The translations under genes and the position numbers were made by a program. From NCBI GenBank assembly GCA_010094045.1, contig ML986761.1:66930-100083 (forward strand): a stretch of 33,154 nt of DNA, in the 5' to 3' direction. The notes beneath the pieces are model-generated. The model saw nothing but the letters and a program-made list of their open reading frames with translations. It did not search any database and was not told the DNA's origin. The stretch's first letter is position 1; every line of letters begins with the position of its first letter. Positions 1 to 11,631 of this stretch are shown here, one piece after another. Origin of the DNA: Lojkania enalia. Taxonomy: Eukaryota > Ascomycota > Dothideomycetes > Pleosporales.

Positions 1-2637
1 ACTACCTTTTAGACTTAATATAGAACCTATAAGTATAAAGTTCTACCTTTTAGATTATATAATAGTCTAGTAACTTACTAGCGCTATATAAATAACGTAC
101 TAATCGACTACCTAGATAACTTCTATATTACTTATCTAGATAATATCTTTATCTACTTTAAAGACGAGGTAATATATGCTATCTATATTAAGAAAGTTCT
201 TAAGAGATTACGTTAAGTAGGGTTATAAGTTAATATTAAGAAGAGCGAATTCTATATTACTTAAACTAAATATCTTAGCTACATCCTCTTAAATAAAGGC
301 CTTAAGGTTAATCTAGAGAAGGTAGAAGTACTATATAACTAGCAGCTACCTACTACTATAACGGGTGTAAAATCCTTCTTAGGTTTTATTAGATTCTACT
401 AATAGTTCGTACCGGAATTCTCGCGTATTACAAAGCTAATTATTATACTATAGAGCCCTATAACCCTTTTTATATAGACTTTAGAATGTGATATTACCTT
501 TAAGAAATTAAAGTTAGCCCTATTAAGTATATCTATTCTCTACTACTTTAACCCTGTGTTAGAAATAAAAATAGAAACTAATACCTCTAATAGAGTAGTT
601 GTAAGAGTACTATTATAGAAATATTCTAACGGAAAATAGTACCCTATAACGTTCTATAGTAAGGTTCTATCTAGTTTAAAACTAAACTAGAAGATTTATA
701 ATAAGAAACTATTTACAATCATCACTGCGTTTAAGTAATAGAGGGTAGAACTTATTTTAATAGCTACTAAAACTCTAGTATATACCAATTATCGCTCACT
801 CGAATATTTTATAACTATAAAGGTACTTAATACTTATTAAGTTTATTAGACTAAAGAATTAGCTTAGTATTAGTTCTAAATTAAGTATACCCTAGGTAAG
901 AATAATACTAGAGTAGATATCCTTAGTTATTGCGAATAAGATGTAGAAAACTTAAAAGTAGCTTAAACTAACAACTAGTTAAGAGTTCTATTTAAACTAC
1001 ATCAACTTTACCCCCAAATTAATACTAAATTAGCCTAGTCCTATATTACCTAAATAATAACTTAAGCAGCTATACTAAACGTTATTAAAGGCTAGGAGTA
1101 GGTTATATTACTAGACTCTCTAGAATTAATTAACGTATTATTATAGGAAAACCGAGCCTCCTTTACGTAGGAACGTATACTTTTACCCTACAAGTATTAG
1201 ATAGAGAATAGACTACTCCTCTATAATAATCGCTTATATATCCTATCAGATTTAGGCCTTTACATACAACTTATACAAGAGACTTATAACTAAGTATCCT
1301 CTACACACCCAAGTGCTACTAAAACCTATTAGTTACTATCCTAGAAGTACTACTAGAAAGGTATAAAGGCTACTTATAAACGATATATATGGAATTACAT
1401 CCTATATTATAAAGCTTATCTAATATAAACTCAAACCCTAGGTTTTATCTACCTACTTCCTATACTAAATTAACTAATATAGTATCTATATATTAACTTT
1501 AAGGATTTCTCTATAGATAAGTCCGGATATAATTAGATTATAGTAGTAATTAATCGCCTATCTAAATAAGCGGTATCTATTCCCTACTATTATATAATTA
1601 ACATATAGGGAATAGCCAAATTATTTATTTAATAGGTATACTACTTTAGCTATACACCCGAAACTATTATTTTAGATTAAGGACCTTAGTTTATATCTAA
1701 TTTCTAGTCCGAATTCTACTATATCTTAGGCGTAAAGATTAAACTATCTACTACTTATTATAAAGAGACTAACGGATAGATAGAGATTATAAATAAGTAT
1801 ATTAATCAGAGACTACGCTCTTTCGTATCCTTCTACTAGGATAACTAGAGTTCTCTATTACCTATAATCGACTAAGTACAAGTAACTCTACTCTATATAA
1901 CTATCGGAATATCCCCGTATCAGATCCTATACGGATTTAAGCCCTATTAGAGTTGGGATTAGAAATATTCTATTAATCTTATTACTATAATAGATAAATT
2001 AAATTATAAGAATACCTTAGCTCTAGCAACTTATATATATACAGCCTAGGAAACTATAAAGGCTAATATTAAGAAGGCTTAGGATCGTATACGATCTATT
2101 ATTAACTATTACTAGTAACTAATTAATTAGTAGATTAGTAATATAGTCTATCTAAATACTAAGAATCTTACAGTTTAAAAACCGAGCCGAAAGCTATCTA
2201 ATTAATAGGAGGGCCCTTTTAAAGTATTAGAACAGGTTAGAAACTTGTACTATTTACAGCTACCTCTAGGGTCGAGAATATATAATATCTTCGTACTAAA
2301 CCTACTATATAAGAACCCCTAGGACTCTCTACCAGGGTAAGAAGCTCTAAAACCACCCGCTATCACTATTAAGGGGGTAGAAGAGTAGGAGGTTAAGGAA
2401 ATACTAGCTAGTAAACTATATCGTAAGACCCTTAAATATTATATAAAATGGGTAGAATATAATTTTAACCTAGTCTAGTATAAAGCCTTAAATTTTATAG
2501 ATTTACTTTATAAGCTAAAAGCTTTTTATAATAAGTATCCGAATTAGCTAGGACCCTTAAAGACCCTAACTAAATAGATTAAGGTATATAAGGATAGTAT
2601 AGAGAATATAGATTATCTAGTAGATAATAATATATAA
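1..2637 (+). pseudogene. pol: Gypsy pol, copy A (RT-RNase H-integrase-chromodomain)
   Basis: One frame (codons starting at 1, 4, 7...) stays readable from base 1 to the stop at 2635-2637. It lies inside the RT palm at the start. The YxDD box at 133-144 reads YLDN, an Asp-to-Asn change expected from G-to-A RIP. RNase H follows at about 500-950. The integrase HHCC-type zinc region lies at about 1290-1430. The core runs to about 1960: the first catalytic Asp appears as Asn (INF, before KDF near 1500), while the second (ILD then stop-GP, near 1675) and the Glu in NG-stop-IEI are kept. A chromodomain follows at about 2380-2530 (EVKEILASK, KYYIKWVEY). Many in-frame TAG/TAA codons fall where Gln or Trp is expected. 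It is a dead copy; the domain calls are secure. Confidence 0.92.
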
Positions 2638-3727
2638 GAGTTAAGTAGTAGATTTAAAAACAAAAGTATAGGCCCGAAATTACTCCTCTATAAAATCTAG
2701 AGGGTCTGATAGCAGGCTGTTAGATACCTCTCTAGTCCTCTCCTCCTCTACCCTCCTTCTCTTTCTTTCCCTCTAGACTCCCCTTAAACCTCTTCTACCT
2801 TATTTTTAGCCGCCCGAGAGCGCCGCGATGTTAGCTTAAAAGCTAGATATTAGAGCCTCTAGAGCTGAAACCTAATAGAGCAACTTAGTACTCTAGTAGA
2901 ATAAAGCTATTTAAATACTAGCCGTAGGAAGGCTATTTTCCTAACTCTTTACAATCTAGGCTATAAGTATTAGGCTGTAAGTAGACTCCGAAATAGCCTT
3001 AAAGGCTACCTTTTTATCCTTCTTATCCCCTATATATTAGACTACTATCTATAGTTTAAGATGACCCTAGAGGACTAGAAACTCCTCCTTATAATAGGAG
3101 GGAATCTATAAGTGCGTTAGTAGTAAATACTCTATTAGTATTAGATGCGATTTATATAGGGTTATACTTTTTATTTTACAAGGTATAATACTCGTATTTT
3201 TTTAATCTTAGAAACTGAAAGGTAAATATTATATGCTACCTACAGGCGAGCGCGTATATAGTCTAAAAGTAGATAACCTGGAAGGCCTTTAAAAAGGCTT
3301 TAGAAGGTAGGCGGAGTAGTATATTAATTAATTTTTTCTATAAGGCGTTAGCAATACTTTAATAATTAATAGTACTAGGGACGCGTAATAATACGTATGG
3401 AGTAGAAGTTATTATTTAGTTAAGGAAGCTTAGTTAACAGCAACCTAGTAATATACTAAGGCTAGTAAACGCTTATTACTATACGCGATAAAATTGTAAT
3501 ATTAATAAACTATTATAATAGTAGTTACTAGCTGATATATAGATTAATTATACTTACTATAAAAACCTTACTTAATATTACGTTAATAAATGTATCTCTA
3601 TAAGCAACCGCGTATATTAGCCCTTACCGGTAAATACCTCTTTAAAGAAATTTCTTTATACTGGAACCTATCTATAATAGCCTCAATTCCCTCCCGAACT
3701 AGCGTAGATAGAGACTATTAGCCTATA
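2638..3727 (+). other. 3' region of Gypsy family A between pol and LTR (copy A)
   Basis: About 1.1 kb separate the pol stop from the polypurine tract. The same segment is present in copies B (23527-24620) and C (26896-27989), so it is part of the element. It begins with a pyrimidine-rich stretch near 2730-2790. The plus strand carries several TGA codons (for example near 2708, 2862 and 3061) and I see no convincing sense gene. A minus-strand frame through this region is listed separately. Confidence 0.7.
2680..3727 (-). pseudogene. Candidate antisense ORF in the 3' region, copy A
   Basis: Read on the minus strand, this segment carries a frame that ends at 2680-2682, convergent with pol and about 42 bases past its stop. 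The last 160 or so codons align residue by residue with the same frame in copies B and C, including a GHLKL motif, a GDKKDKK-like basic patch and an Arg/Lys-rich C-terminus (RGV-stop-RE, then KK). I saw no TGA in the frame; all interruptions are TAA/TAG that could be mutated CAA/CAG. A 4-bp deletion relative to B and C, near 3580, breaks the frame upstream. I do not recognise the product. Because RIP makes TAA/TAG everywhere, the coding claim is tentative. Confidence 0.35.
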
Positions 3728-3740
3728 AGAAGGGGGGTAG
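3728..3740 (+). other. Polypurine tract of copy A
   Basis: An almost pure purine run, AGAAGGGGGGTAG, lies directly before the LTR. It is the expected site for plus-strand DNA priming. The same run, reverse complemented, borders the LTRs of copies B and C. Confidence 0.75.
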
Positions 3741-4019
3741 TATAATAATGCAAAAAAATCGTTCTACGAAAAGCTTTATATATAACCTTATCCTAAAGCT
3801 TTTCGCTTATCTTATCCTACCCCTAGTTCTACCCCTTTTCCCTTCCGTATATAGTTATATACTCTCTTATAAGTAGCTTAGTAGTTCTTCTATATCCTTT
3901 CGTATAAGGCCTATAGGTGTTAATAGAATTTCTAGGTCCCTAATCCCCTACACATTTCTATATACCTCTAAGTAGATTCGTGCTGCATTCGGACCTATTA
4001 TCTTACCTGCGCCGTTATA
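3741..4019 (+). repeat. 3' LTR of Gypsy family A, copy A (279 bp)
   Basis: The LTR starts TATAATAATGC (from TGTAATAATGC) and ends GCCGTTATA (from GCCGTTACA), giving TGTAA...TTACA ends once RIP is taken into account. The two other copies (23235-23513 and 26603-26881, reverse complement) are exactly the same length. The differences between copies are almost all C/T or G/A, for example the GGCGC near the 3' end of copy A against GTAT-type sequence in the others. Copy A keeps more GC than B or C. Confidence 0.88.
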
Positions 4020-4025
4020 CTATAA

Positions 4026-4875
4026 ACTACCTCTACTTAAATTAACCTTTCTTACCCTAAACCTCCTTATATCTATAAAAAGAAGAATTATATAGACTAT
4101 AACTAATAGATCTAAAATTATAAAAAGTATTTTATCTAATTACTAGTAGACTTTTAGATAGAAAGGTAGAAAGTTATTTTTATTTTTAAATATATTTTAA
4201 AGTCTTTAAAAACTTTATAGAAGATATATAAAATTATAAAGTATTAAAAGAGTATATATTAGATCTCTATATAGAATATTCTAAAAGTAAAGATATTAAA
4301 TATATTAGAAATTCTATTAGAATAAAGATAAGAAGTTTTTAATACCTTAAAAAGGTGTAGATAAAGAATAGGCTAGTCTCTAATTAACTTATTAAACTAT
4401 ATAAAACTTCTAAAAAAAGAAGTTAAAGAGATAAATAAAGATTATATAGTAAATAAGTTTATCTTAGTCTCATCTAAACTAATAAGAAGAGATTTAAATC
4501 TTCTCTTAAGACTATAGCTTTAAATACTACTAGAGGTAGAAGAATATGTAAATATAGTCTTTAGATGTTACTAAAAGCTTTATAAGAGGTAAAAGAAGTA
4601 TAATATAGGTAATTATAAAAGGTAAGAGTCTAATACTTTAGATAAGAGTAATAGTACCCTAAAAAAGGCTAGAAAAGGCTAGAAACTCCTAAAGAGGTCT
4701 AGAAAAGGTAGTATCTACTTAGAGCGGCCTTCTATTATATATTAGATATATAGAGAGGAGGGCTATAAATTTTCTAACTATCTCTAGAAGAAAGAGAAGT
4801 TTAAAAGAACTCTTAAATAGAAGTTAAGAAAAGGTAAGGGTTAAAAGAACTAAGCTTCTTTTTTCTAGCCTATAT
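4026..4875 (+). pseudogene. gag: gag of Gypsy element 2 (5' truncated)
   Basis: This is the nucleocapsid part of a Gypsy gag. The frame with codons at multiples of 3 gives a Lys-rich protein. A CX2CX4HX4C zinc knuckle lies at 4740-4781: the four ligand codons now read TAT, TAT, TAT and TAT (Tyr) in place of TGT/TGC and CAT, with the REEG and KFSN spacers intact. The flanks are very basic (KKARKG, KRSRKGS upstream; KKEKFKRT downstream), as expected for nucleic-acid binding. Stops are TAA/TAG only. The N-terminus is missing because family A copy A ends at 4019. The pol frame downstream is offset relative to gag. Confidence 0.8.
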
Positions 4876-4899
4876 TAAATTTTTTAGAGAGAGTAGAAA

Positions 4900-7800
4900 G
4901 CTTAAGAAATTATATAAATTACTTTTTTAAACTCTTATAAAGTTATTTATAGTTAAAATAGTAGTAAAGAATTTAACCGAGAATAATTATTTAATTAACT
5001 TAAGTATATAACTAAATCTCTTTAATACTATACTTATAAAATAGTATAGCTTAAAGATTAATCTACTACTAAAGTTAATAGTAGAAGCTGTAAATAGCTC
5101 TAAGATTCTAATATATAGGACTACTATTATAAAGGTTACTATTAAAAACTTATATAGTAAGGTTTAAGTCTATAAAATAATATTTATAATATTAGACTTT
5201 AAAAGATATAAGGTTTACTTTAAATTATCTTAGATATAGAATTATAATCCGAAATTAAACCTTCTTAATAGAAGGATACTTTTTAGAGGGGTAAAGGCTA
5301 TAAACTTACTCTAGTTTTATAAGATAGTACTAGAAGATGTAGAGGAGTTCGCGGAGACTATTATAGGTAGTAAAGTAGATATTTATATATACCTAGTTAA
5401 TTTAGTAGTCATAGTAGATAAAATTAGTACTAGAATAGGCTAATTACAGCTAGAGTATACTAATTTTAAGGATATATTTAATAAAAAGCAATCTTTAGTA
5501 TTTATAAAGTATAGGTTTTAAGATTTAGCTATAAACCTACTAGAAGAAACTAGTCTTCTATATTAACTACTATATAATTTATCTTCGGTTAAGTTTTAGT
5601 ATCTCTAAAAATATCTAGATAAGTACTTATAATATAAATAGATTAGAAGATTCTAATTATCTACTAATATACCGATCCTCTTTATAAAGAAGAAGAATAG
5701 TAGTTTAAAGTTCTATATAGATTATAAAGGCCTAAATAAGATTACTATCTATAATTAGTACCCTCTTCTCCTAATTTTAGAGTTGCTAGAGCGTCTAATA
5801 TAAGCTAAGTACTATACTAAGTTTAATATTAGAGAAGCTTACTATAGAATTAGAATAAAGGAAGGAGATAAATAGAAGACTATATTTTATACTAGATACA
5901 GTTCTTTCGAGTATACTATTATACTATTTAGCCTAATAAATATACCAGCTTAATTTTAAGCGTATATTAACTAGATATTTACTAGCTTTATTAATATAAT
6001 ATATATTATATACTTAGATAATATTTTAATCTTCTCTAATATAGAAGAGGAATATATTAAGTATATTAAAGAAGTACTTTAGAAATTATATAAGGCTAAG
6101 CTTTTCGTAAAATTTAGTAAATATAACTTCTATACTAGAGAAATAGACTATTTAGAGTTTATTATTTACCCTAAAAGTATTAAATTTAACTATTTTTAGT
6201 TAAAAACTATCTAAAATTAACTAGTTTTATAAACTATATAAAATATATAAATCTTTATTAAATTTATAAACTACTATTATAAGTTTATTATAGAATTCTT
6301 AAGAATTATCTTACCTTTAATAAGATTAACTTAAAAGGAGCTAAAGGCTGTTAAAGAAAGTTATATCTAGAGAAGAGAAGAAAGTTAAAAGCTAAATATT
6401 AGTTAGAAAGAACTAGAGGCCTTCTAATAGCTAAAAGAAGCTTTTTTAAGCGTTCTTATCCTAGCTTATTATAAGCTAACTCGGCCTATAAGAGTTAAAA
6501 TTAATACTTCTAGGAGCGCTATTTTAAGAATTCTTAGCTAGCTTATAGAAGAGTAAATAGGTAAGATAATATAGTAACCTATCGATTTCTTTTTAAGAAA
6601 GCTTAGTATAATAGAGTATAACTATAATATATATAACTAGAAACTACTTATAATAGTAGAAAGTTTAAAGTACTAGTATTAGTATCTATAAGAAGTTATA
6701 TTTAACCTTTATATAAACTATAATAATCTTTATTAGTTTATAGAAATAAAGATTTTAATCTATTAATATATATAATTATATCTTAAACTTACTAAGTATA
6801 ATTATAATCTTATCTATTAATCTAGTAAATATAATCTAGCTAATAGACTATTATATTAACTAGACTATATAAAGGAAGCGTAAATACCTTTAAAGAAGTC
6901 TAATATAAGATATATTAAACTTATACGCGCTAAGATTAGTCTAAAAAGGGTAGAAAGAACTAATTTAGACTAGAATAATAGTACTAAAATCCTTAAGATT
7001 TTAATAATAGTAACTTATATATAGACTATTTAGAAAGGTTTTCTCTTATCTAGAAAGTAGAAGAAATCCCTTCTTTAAACTAAGAATACTATAATAGCCT
7101 AAAGTAGACTAAAAAAGGTAATAAAGAAAAGATAGAGCTAATAATACTCTAAAAGAAGTAAAACGCCCTTAATTAGATATATAACTATCCTATAGTAGGT
7201 TATAAAGAATAGATAAAAATATATAAGAGAGTATTGTATTAATTTTAGTAGAAAGGTATAAGGGATAATATTAAAGCCTACTATTAGAATTATTTAAGGT
7301 ATAGAAGAGTAAAAGCTTCTAGATATAAGCTTTATAGCCTATTACAACTATTACCTATACTAAGTAGACTATAAGAGTAAGTTACGTTTAATTTTATTAT
7401 AGAACTTCCTCTAAGTCTATTTCTTAGTTAAATATATAACTTAATTATAGTTATTATCGACCGGTTAACTAAAATAGCTTATTATATTCCTACTATCTCT
7501 ATCTAGACTATAGAAGACCTAATATAAGTTTAGATATATAATATTATTTAACTATATAATATTTTAGAGTTAGTAATATCTAACTATAATATTCTAATAA
7601 AGTTAAAATCTTGGGAAATCTTTTACTATTATTTAATATCTTAGTAAGGTCTTAATTTAACCTATTATCTAGAGATCGACGGGTTAATAGAAAGATAAAA
7701 CTAGACGCTTAAGTAGTATTTATATTATTTCTACTACTTAAAGTAAGATAATTAGGTAGTTTAACTATCTATAGTAGAGTTTATATATAATAATAGTACT

Positions 7801-8440
7801 TATATAACTACTACTATCTTACCTTTTTACGCTTATTATAGTACAGATCTCTAAGGACTTAATTAGCTAGGCGAGCTTTTAGGAGAGGGAGAAGCTTCTT
7901 TAATAAGAGGTATAATAGTTAAAGTACTAGTATTATAAAGTAAATATAAAGCGAAGATTAGTACTATAATAGCTTATTAAAAGAAATATGTAGATAAGAA
8001 GAGAATATACTTATCTCTAGTAGTAGAAAATAAAGTACTAGTATTATATTGATATATTAAGTTAACTCGTTCTAAGAAGAAATTAAATTAGAAGTATTTT
8101 AGACCTAGTATAATAATAAAGATTATAATACTTATAATCTACTAGATTAATTTTCTAAAGTTAAGTAGTATCTATCTAGTATTTTATATATCTTTACTAG
8201 AGTTATATAACTTAAAAGAGCTTATTTAAAGTCTAAATAGCCTAATATAAGATACTTTATACTAATTTAAAGATAATATATATAAAATTAATTATATTAT
8301 TAAATAAAAGTAAAACTCTATTAAGTATAAAAATACTTAGTTAAATAGAAAAATTACCTAGACTCTAAGAATAGTTAGAAGCTAGAAGTAAATATTAGTA
8401 TTAACACTTTATAAGTATTCTAGAAAAAGAAGGGTATTAA
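4900..8440 (+). pseudogene. pol: pol of Gypsy element 2 (protease-RT-RNase H-integrase)
   Basis: The protease active site is at 4997-5008: codons AAC TTA AGT ATA are each a RIP product of GAC TCA GGT GCA (DSGA). RT follows in the same frame: PILFIKKKNSSLKFYIDY near 5670-5725, then KGLNKITI, EYTIILFSL, and the YxDD box at 6011-6022 reading YLDN. RNase H-like sequence spans about 6400-6800. The integrase keeps VIIDRLTK near 7450-7475. The first core Asp is Asn at 7390-7392, the SDRD-type motif near 7585 reads SNYN, and the Glu in DGLIER near 7690 is kept. The frame shifts at least once between RT and integrase, so indels are present. The C-terminal part (about 8150-8440) resembles the linker and tail after integrase; a chromodomain is possible but not clear. 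Confidence 0.88.
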
Positions 8441-10329
8441 ACTAAAGAGATTAAGTAAACCTATTAAAGACTATAGATACTCTTTAAAAAAGAAGAAGAA
8501 TAGTTAAATTATTCTAGAGTATAACCTTTATATAAACTTTCTAGTTAATATAGCTATCTTTATCTAATTTTTCTTAAATTAAGATTTTTTATAAATATTT
8601 AATAGTACTATTACTAGACTAAAGTTATATAAATAAGGTTTAAGAATAAGTATCTATAAAGTTAGCCTTATATATTAATATAGGTTCTTTAGTAATCGTA
8701 AGAAGTAGTAATTCCTACTATTAATACTAGAAGAACTATATTATAGTATATTATAAACTAGAATAGTATATAAAAGGCGGAAATATTATATTATTCTAAA
8801 TATAGTGCTAATCTAGGCTATAAGATACTTAACTAAGATATTATATCTATAGAAACGCTAGAGAATCTATTAATATCTAAAAAAACTACTATCTACTAAT
8901 ATTTATACTTTACTACAACTTTTTCCCCTACTATAATTTAGTTAAGCCTTTTTAATAGGGCGAATAGGCTAAAAGTATTAGTATAGAATAATATAGTATA
9001 ATATAATCTAGATTAACTTATAGAAGACTTTATTTTCTTTACTTTAGTATATTTATTATTATTTATATTAAGAAAATTCTCCTTAGTCTTATATTTACGC
9101 GCTATACTAATCTTAGTATAGTTTTAGCTAGTAAGTTTAATTCTAGATAAAATCTTCCTATCCTTACTATTATAAGTAAATAGAAAGTTAGAATCTTTCT
9201 TACTAAGCCTAAATATTACTATTAGTACTAGAATATATAAAAAAGAGCTAGAATATATATTTAAATCTATTTAACTACTATTTAAATAGTATTTTAGACT
9301 CTTTAAACTAGTTAAATCTTATTACTACTAACGCAGGCGGTAATAAAAGCTTTAATAGCTTAATTAACCTTTATAATATATTCTAATATAGATAGGTCTA
9401 GCTATAAGTATATTAGCTGTAAGAAGGTTAGAGTATATTATATTAACCTAAAATATACTTTAAAATAATTTTTATTATTCTTTTTAAAATAGTAGAAATA
9501 GATATTATATTAAATATTTTTATAGAGATATTCTACTATAAATAGATTTAAAGAAGTAAATTTATAGTTACTATTTACTTTATATAACTTATTATAAGCT
9601 AGATACCTTAAATAGTAAAGATAGTAGATAGTATAAAGTTTCTTACCCTTAGCCTCCTTAATATAGCGCTTTTAAACTAGAGTAAATACTATATTATATA
9701 CTATAAACCTATTAAGCGTAAATTAGCTATTTATAGACTAGAAAGATATTAAAGAGGGCGTAAGATAGGTATATATAGAGGAGCGTAGTAAGAATAGAAA
9801 AATAGGTGGTAGGCGGCGCGGGTAGCGAGTATATATATCTACTAGCCTTTATTAACTATAAAGTACTCTATTATATTCTATATAGAGCTATAATAACTAT
9901 ATTAAATATATAGCTAAAGACTAAAAGAATTATACTTATTAAAGTAGTTAAAGAAGTATAAGAATTAAAGAAGTAGAATAGGCGGGAAGAGTAGTATTTT
10001 TATAATTAGTATTTACTCTACTAGTACCGTTTACTTATACTACTCTAGGTAGCGAGTAATAAAAATTCCCTAAGAGTCGACCTTACTAGATAAAAGTAAA
10101 AGTAGTAGTAATAATATATTACTTAACCTAAAAGGAACCTTAGATTATATAATAATATCTATCTTAGAGTAGCTCTATTAGTCTATTCTAGCGATATTTA
10201 TCCTTTATAAGCTATTATAATAACAGTTTTCTAAGAAGAGAGATAATATAATATTTTATAATTTTAAGTTATAGGTTAATAATATAGAGTTATCTAATCT
10301 AAGATTAAAATAGCTAAATTATACCCTAT
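8441..10329. other. Unassigned decayed AT-rich stretch
   Basis: About 1.9 kb in which I recognise no family. A purine run, AAAAGGCGGA (about 8773-8782), followed by TATTATATTATTC could be the polypurine tract and LTR start of element 2, but I cannot find a matching LTR. The plus frame at about 9040-9285 has few stops and includes a run like RIYKKELEYIF, without a recognised domain. A short GC-rich patch, GGTGGTAGGCGGCGCGGG, lies at about 9805-9822; the word GGTAGCGAGTA recurs at about 9821 and 10051. The rest is TA-rich RIP debris, likely old LTR and transposon ends. Confidence 0.5.
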
Positions 10330-10399
10330 AAAGATAGTAGTAATTTATTTCTCTTTTATTAGCTATTTCTTTTCTAAGAGAACTAAATATATAAATATT

Positions 10400-11631
10400 T
10401 TAGCTCTACTATTCTATCTATTATTACTATACTATAATCTATTATACTAGCCTATTATAATAATATTCTAGTCTATATAAATAAATTGCTAAGAGAGTAT
10501 AAAGAATATATTAAAAAGGTATTAGCAAAACTATAAGAGTATAAATTACTTATAGTCTTAGAAAAATACGAGTTTTATAAAATAGAAATAGAGTTTTTAG
10601 AATTTTAGATATCTAGAAATAGTATTAAAATAGAATAAGAAAAGGTTAAAGTAATATTAGAATAACTAATATCTACTTTAGTTAAATAAGTTTAATCCTT
10701 CTTAAACTTCGCGAATTTTTATAGGAAATTTATAAGTAGGTACTCTAAAGTAGTAGTATCTTTAATAGAGATTACTAAGAAAGAAAAAAGGTTTAAATAA
10801 TAAGTATAATAAAAAAACTTTTAAAAAACTAAAAGCTTATTTTACTTTAGTATTAATACTAAGAATATTAGATTTAGAAAAGTAATTTTAAGTAGAAACT
10901 AATACTTTAGATAAAGTAATAGGTACTTACTTAAGTTAGTAAGATAAAGATAGAAAGTAGAAACTATAAGCCTACTTTTTAAGAAAAATAAAACTAGAAG
11001 AACTTAATTATAATATATATAATAAAGAGTTATTAGTAATTATTAAAGTATTAAAAGAATAGTAAGTATATTTAGTAGAAACTAAATATCTATTTAAAAT
11101 CTAAATAGATTATAAAAACCTTATATATTTTATAATAATAAAAGAACTTATAGAAAAATAAATATAATAGATAGAATAGTTAGTAGACTATAATTTTAGG
11201 ATAATATATTAGAGAAGGTTAGAAAATATAGCTATAGATATACTAAGATATAAAGCTAACTATATAACTAAAGAAAAATATAAAAGAGATATAATTTTAA
11301 AATAGAAATTAGATAGATCTCTTATATATAACTATTTATAAGTTGTCTAGGTTATAAAACTAGTTATACTAGAGTAAACTTAGTAATAAAAGCTAAGAGA
11401 TATATAAATAGTAGAGTAATATCTAATAAGTAGTAAAAAAGTAAAAGTAATTAAAAATATAACTTAAAAATAACTATATATATATTTATACGTATAATAG
11501 TAGATAATAAAAAATTATATAAATTACTAGAATAGAGATAATTAGAAGTAGTAGAAATAGAGTAAAAGTTAAAGAAGAGCTTTACTTTTACTAATATAAG
11601 AAAGAAAGTATAAAATATACTCTATAAGTAT
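10400..11631 (+). pseudogene. pol: pol of Gypsy element 3, first block (RT palm-RNase H)
   Basis: The RT catalytic box at 10453-10464 reads YYNN within AYYNNILVYINK, from an AY-x-DDILVY original. It is followed by REYKEYIKKVLAKL and LEKYEFYKIEIEFL, typical of Gypsy RT after the catalytic box, then by SFLNFANFYRKFI-like sequence near 10700-10730 and an RNase H region to about 11300. The start of RT is not recognisable. At least one frame change is needed after 10800. The sequence stops at 11631, where the TRIM-like element begins. Confidence 0.8.
11627..11631 (+). repeat. Target-site duplication, left (AGTAT)
   Basis: Five bases, AGTAT, directly before the left LTR of the small element. They are identical to 12967-12971 directly after the right LTR. 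Confidence 0.85.

Larger units (their letters stand above)
1..4019 (+). mobile_element. Ty3/Gypsy family A, copy A (3' part)
   Basis: This is the 3' portion of a chromodomain LTR retrotransposon. The window opens inside the RT palm, so gag, protease and the 5' LTR lie outside. Order on the plus strand: RT, RNase H, integrase, chromodomain, a 1.1-kb 3' segment, a polypurine tract and the 3' LTR. The same family occurs twice more on the minus strand, at 23235-26602 and 26603-33154. The DNA after the LTR (4020 on) belongs to the gag of a different Gypsy element, so copy A probably inserted into it. The candidate target duplication on this side is ctata (4020-4024), but its partner is outside the window. 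Confidence 0.9.
4020..8440 (+). mobile_element. Ty3/Gypsy element 2 (5' truncated, RIP-mutated)
   Basis: This is a second Gypsy family on the plus strand, distinct from family A in all domains. Order: gag with one zinc knuckle, retropepsin, RT, RNase H, integrase, decayed C-terminus. The gag frame begins directly after the LTR of copy A, so the start of gag and the 5' LTR have been separated by copy A or lost. No 3' LTR can be proven; a weak candidate start lies near 8784. Confidence 0.85.

Noticed and set aside
2638..3120. A sense-strand extra ORF after pol in Gypsy family A
   Set aside because: Continuing the pol frame meets about 14 stops in 160 codons, including two TGA that CpA-type RIP would not create. 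No domain is visible.
4540..4610. A second zinc knuckle in element 2 gag around the TGT TAC codons
   Set aside because: The Cys/His spacing does not fit CX2CX4HX4C even after reversing RIP; the knuckle at 4740-4781 fits exactly.
9340..9480. Copia RNase H-like sequence in the unassigned stretch
   Set aside because: A few residues looked similar, but no ordered motifs followed and the frame has dense stops.
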